Shown here in pieces: positions 4,980 through 7,501 of a DNA stretch of 7,501 bases. Within the stretch, counting starts at the first letter, position 1, and every line of letters begins with the position of its first letter. A program made the position numbers and the translations under genes. The notes under the pieces are model-generated. The model had not been told where the DNA came from. It worked only from the letters and a program-made list of their open reading frames with translations, and searched no databases. Source of the DNA: Anaerolineales bacterium (lineage in GTDB: Bacteria > Chloroflexota > Anaerolineae > Anaerolineales > Villigracilaceae); NCBI GenBank assembly GCA_016789205.1, contig JAEURF010000081.1, positions 1 to 7,501 on the forward strand, read 5' to 3'.

Positions 4980-6527
4980 TTAATTTCTATATACACGATA
5001 TAGCTGGTCATTGATTTGCTCAATACGAAATGAGTCAGGTAACTGCGGCACAACAATAAAGAAGTAGATTGGGTGTTCATCAATGTTCAGGTCTATATAC
5101 TCAATTGCAGATTTCGCAAGTTCTGGATTGTCTGTTAACCATTCGTGAAGCGAAATGCTAGTTCTTCCGTATTCAATATGAGCAGTGTAGACAAGGCTAT
5201 AGAGTTTATCCCAATTTGTGAAAAGGATTGCATTATCTTCAATGCGGTTTAGAATTCGTGAGGCATCTAGAATGGCTTTATCAGGTCCATAAATTGGATA
5301 TATATGATAACGTTGAACAAAAACTGGGTATCCAGACTGAATTGAGCGAGCCAAATCTTGGCGGGCATACCATACTGGGAGGGTAATCAATAGTATGCTA
5401 AGAATCAGGTGAATTATTTTTGTTAGAAATTGTCTTTGAATGGATAATCGCTCTAGGAAACTTAATACTGCACTCGCTCCAATTCCAAACCAGATATAGA
5501 CAATCGCCCAAATGGGTACGTAAAATTCTCGATACACTGAAAAGGACACAGTGGTAGCAAATCCCCAGATAATAATAAAAGCAATCAGTGGGTAAAGTGC
5601 ATCTTGCCATTTATCAGAAACGAAGAGCATGATTGCGCCTAAGATAATTAAGATGAATACCCAGTTTGGAAAATATAAAATATATTCAAGTAAGCGTCTG
5701 CTAATTTCATCAGGTGTTGCAGTGAAATAATAAGACCAGAAACTACTAGCTGGAAAAATAGCAAAAAACCTTTCCAAAGGCGTATCAAACTCATGAATTT
5801 GTAAACTGAAAAGGCTTAGATTTGGACGATATATAGTATTGTATATACTTGAAGGTGGGTCTTTGTAATCAAGGAAAATGAAGAATCCAAAGGTCATTAA
5901 TGAACCAAGCAATGCTCCAGCCCCGGCGCCAAGCCAATCCTTAAGTGTGCGTGCTGTTAATATCATGACGATTAATACAGACGCGGCTGTCATAACAACA
6001 GTTGAATGTATCCCAACACTTAATCCACCTGCAAGCCCAGCCAAAAATAAATATTGCCAAGTTTCAGTTTTTCTCCATAGTAGTACTAAGAACCATATGG
6101 TAGTGAGCATCCCAGCGGCTGGTGCATAAGATTCGGCAATTAACGCACGCCACCAAAAGCCTTCGGTTAACATCAGCAAAATAGATGCACTAACACCTGC
6201 AACGCGTTTCCCACCCAATAAGCGCACAATCAGATACGTCTCTGCGACTACTAAAGCGCCAAAGAACGCTGACATTAAATTAACTCGATAGGCAATATTG
6301 CCAATTGGAAGATATGTAAATATCTTGCCGAACATAATTTGTGTCATATATCCGCTTGGGTGTGTCATTCCCAGTGTATAGGAAAGAGTCTGAAACTCTG
6401 CAGAATCACCCCATAATAATGAAGGAGCTAATGTGCGCACATATAAAGCCAATGCCATTAAACCCATGAAGATAGAGATGAAAACATCTGTTCGGTCGAG
6501 CGGTAATGTGTTTGGTTTTTTAATCAT
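4980..6527 (-). CDS. DUF2723 family GT-C-like membrane protein, probable lipid-dependent glycosyltransferase
   Basis: A 515-residue polytopic membrane protein with roughly ten or more hydrophobic helices followed by a soluble region of about 110 residues at the C-terminus. After the first helix the DUF2723 signature is clear: LAPSLLWGDSAEFQ (33-46) with D41 and E44, then THPSGY (55-60), GNIAYRVNLMSA (76-87), FWWRALIAESYA (124-135) and GLSVGIH (168-174). In GT-C enzymes, acidic residues in the first outer loop serve catalysis, so D41 and E44 are the candidate catalytic or metal residues. The family includes TMEM260-like protein O-mannosyltransferases, but the bacterial substrate is not known. 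It is first of a tight three-gene minus-strand operon and divergent from tgt. The ribosome-binding site before the ATG is weak (GAG about ten bases away). Family assignment is firm; transferase activity is inferred. Confidence 0.87.
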   Translation of the reverse strand: MIKKPNTLPLDRTDVFISIFMGLMALALYVRTLAPSLLWGDSAEFQTLSYTLGMTHPSGYMTQIMFGKIFTYLPIGNIAYRVNLMSAFFGALVVAETYLIVRLLGGKRVAGVSASILLMLTEGFWWRALIAESYAPAAGMLTTIWFLVLLWRKTETWQYLFLAGLAGGLSVGIHSTVVMTAASVLIVMILTARTLKDWLGAGAGALLGSLMTFGFFIFLDYKDPPSSIYNTIYRPNLSLFSLQIHEFDTPLERFFAIFPASSFWSYYFTATPDEISRRLLEYILYFPNWVFILIILGAIMLFVSDKWQDALYPLIAFIIIWGFATTVSFSVYREFYVPIWAIVYIWFGIGASAVLSFLERLSIQRQFLTKIIHLILSILLITLPVWYARQDLARSIQSGYPVFVQRYHIYPIYGPDKAILDASRILNRIEDNAILFTNWDKLYSLVYTAHIEYGRTSISLHEWLTDNPELAKSAIEYIDLNIDEHPIYFFIVVPQLPDSFRIEQINDQLYRVYRN

Positions 6528-6553
6528 GACGGTGTATCTCAGTATTTAAAGTT

Positions 6554-6583
6554 AGTATAAACTGTGAAATGAAAAAACTACAA
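6554..6583 (-). promoter_or_regulatory. Promoter candidate for the DUF2723 operon
   Basis: On the minus strand, TTGTAG (6583-6578, three of six consensus positions) precedes TATACT (6559-6554, five of six) by 18 bases. The predicted start near 6547 leaves a leader of about 20 bases. The -10 element is convincing and the -35 element is weak. It lies in the 97-base divergent region shared with tgt. Confidence 0.42.
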
Positions 6584-6612
6584 GAGTAAGTACATTTTTA
6601 TTTGCTTGTCGG

Positions 6613-6618
6613 TATAAT
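6613..6618 (+). promoter_or_regulatory. -10 element of tgt, predicting a leaderless transcript
   Basis: A perfect TATAAT ends six bases before the tgt ATG, so transcription should begin at or within a base or two of the A of the start codon. No Shine-Dalgarno is found upstream of the ATG, as expected for a leaderless mRNA. No good -35 hexamer is present at 16-18 bases, and no TGn extension precedes the -10. Confidence 0.55.
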
Positions 6619-6624
6619 CTATTT

Positions 6625-7501
6625 ATGTTTGAATTCAAAATCACAGCCAAAAACAACAAATCTCGTACTGGAATTTTCTCCACGCCACATGGTGACCTCA
6701 TCACGCCGGTCTTTGCACCTGTAGGTACGCAAGCCACCGTCAAAACACTTACGCCTGAACATCTTAAAGATATCAATGCTTCGCTTGTCTTGAGCAACAC
6801 CTATCATTTATATTTGCGCCCCGGCGATGAACTCGTGCGTGATATGAGTGGCTTGCATAAATTCATGCAATGGCACAAACCTATGCTCACCGATTCTGGT
6901 GGCTTTCAAGTTTTTTCATTAGCCCAAACTCGCAAAATTGATGAAGATGGCGTCACCTTCAAAAGCCACATTGATGGTTCCACGCATCGCTTCACGCCTG
7001 AAAAATCAATTGCTATTCAAGAGAATCTTGGCGCTGATATCATCATGGCATTTGATGAATGTGCCGACCCCAATGATTCCGCTTATATAAAAAAAGCAAT
7101 GGAACGAACTCATCGTTGGGCAGAGCGTTCACTCAAAGCGAAGACTCGCGCAGACCAAGCATTATTTGGGATTGTACAAGGAGGCGTCAACCCTGACTTG
7201 CGAGCTGAATCAGCCGCGTTTATCTCTTCTTTAGGGACACCCGGCATTGCAATCGGTGGTCTCTCCGTTGGCGAGACAAAAGAAGAAATGTACAGCACAC
7301 TTGACGCGGTTGTACCAATTCTCCCCGAAGCCAAGCCGCGTTATCTCATGGGAGTTGGTACTCCCGAAGACTTAATCAACGGCGTTGTGCGTGGCATAGA
7401 TATTTTTGATTGTGTTCTCCCGACTCGTTTAGCCCGTCATCATTCAGCGTTTGCCCCCGAAGGCAGATTAAATTTAATGAACGCCTCTTTTGCGCGTGAT
7501 G
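6625..7501 (+). CDS. tgt: Queuine/preQ1 tRNA-guanine transglycosylase (3' partial)
   Basis: This enzyme exchanges the wobble guanine (G34) of tRNAs with GUN anticodons, in bacteria normally for preQ1, a step in queuosine synthesis. The window shows 292 residues of an open frame; about 80-100 residues are expected beyond the right edge. Diagnostic motifs are the opening RTGIFSTPHG and TPVFAPVGTQATVK, LTDSGGFQ with the general-base D90, FDEC (143-146), GIVQGG (182-187), GGLSVGE (211-217), MGVGTPEDL, and DIFDCVLPTR (259-268) with the nucleophile D262. After it comes LARHH, where many proteobacterial enzymes have NARN. The C-terminal zinc cysteines are outside the window. The ATG at 6625 has no ribosome-binding site and lies six bases after TATAAT, pointing to leaderless expression. 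A start further inside would cut off the conserved N-terminal strand. Identification is very secure. Confidence 0.96.
   Translation, partial: MFEFKITAKNNKSRTGIFSTPHGDLITPVFAPVGTQATVKTLTPEHLKDINASLVLSNTYHLYLRPGDELVRDMSGLHKFMQWHKPMLTDSGGFQVFSLAQTRKIDEDGVTFKSHIDGSTHRFTPEKSIAIQENLGADIIMAFDECADPNDSAYIKKAMERTHRWAERSLKAKTRADQALFGIVQGGVNPDLRAESAAFISSLGTPGIAIGGLSVGETKEEMYSTLDAVVPILPEAKPRYLMGVGTPEDLINGVVRGIDIFDCVLPTRLARHHSAFAPEGRLNLMNASFARD

Noticed and set aside
6552..6807. Minus-strand open frames over the tgt start
   Set aside because: The plus strand here encodes the conserved N-terminus of Tgt, so the antisense frames are by-products.

Overview
This window looks like an ordinary chromosomal stretch from a fairly AT-rich free-living bacterium. 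No rRNA, tRNA, CRISPR array, insertion sequence or phage gene was seen. My best guess at the host is Chloroflexota, probably Anaerolineae-like. The grounds are the small split-barrel protein of the F420-binding type, the DUF2723 membrane protein, the SDR protein with a GGTGLIS start, and the PTRLARH variant near the active site of Tgt. This placement rests on remembered family resemblance only, and I hold it at moderate confidence.

Layout. Positions 1-1829 (+) hold a RarD-type EamA transporter, cut by the left edge, followed without any gap by an extended SDR-family epimerase/dehydratase. Positions 1830-1950 are an intergenic region with a strong sigma-70-type promoter and two AGTGA/TCAC dyads. 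They precede a type II NADH dehydrogenase (1951-3201, +). A convergent block on the minus strand then covers 3225-6527. Read in its own direction, it starts with a DUF2723 GT-C-like membrane glycosyltransferase candidate (6527-4980), then a small F420-type split-barrel protein (4977-4618) and a small beta-rich protein (4608-4282). These three are separated by only 2 and 9 bases and look like one operon. Next comes a DUF3592 two-helix membrane protein (4197-3646), which appears to have its own promoter. Last is a small two-helix, pore-loop protein resembling half of a K+ channel but without a TVGYG filter (3575-3225). At the right end, divergent from the DUF2723 gene, is tgt (queuine/preQ1 tRNA-ribosyltransferase), which runs off the right edge.

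How the genes work together. Most are unrelated housekeeping or membrane functions: transport, respiratory NADH oxidation, tRNA modification and probable envelope glycosylation. The only convincing multi-gene units are rarD-SDR and the DUF2723/split-barrel/small-protein trio. I see no clear new defence or mobile system. The points most worth a second look are the duplicated promoter-plus-dyad module in front of ndh, the degenerate pore motif in the small channel-like protein, the probable leaderless start of tgt, and the unexplained three-gene minus-strand operon.
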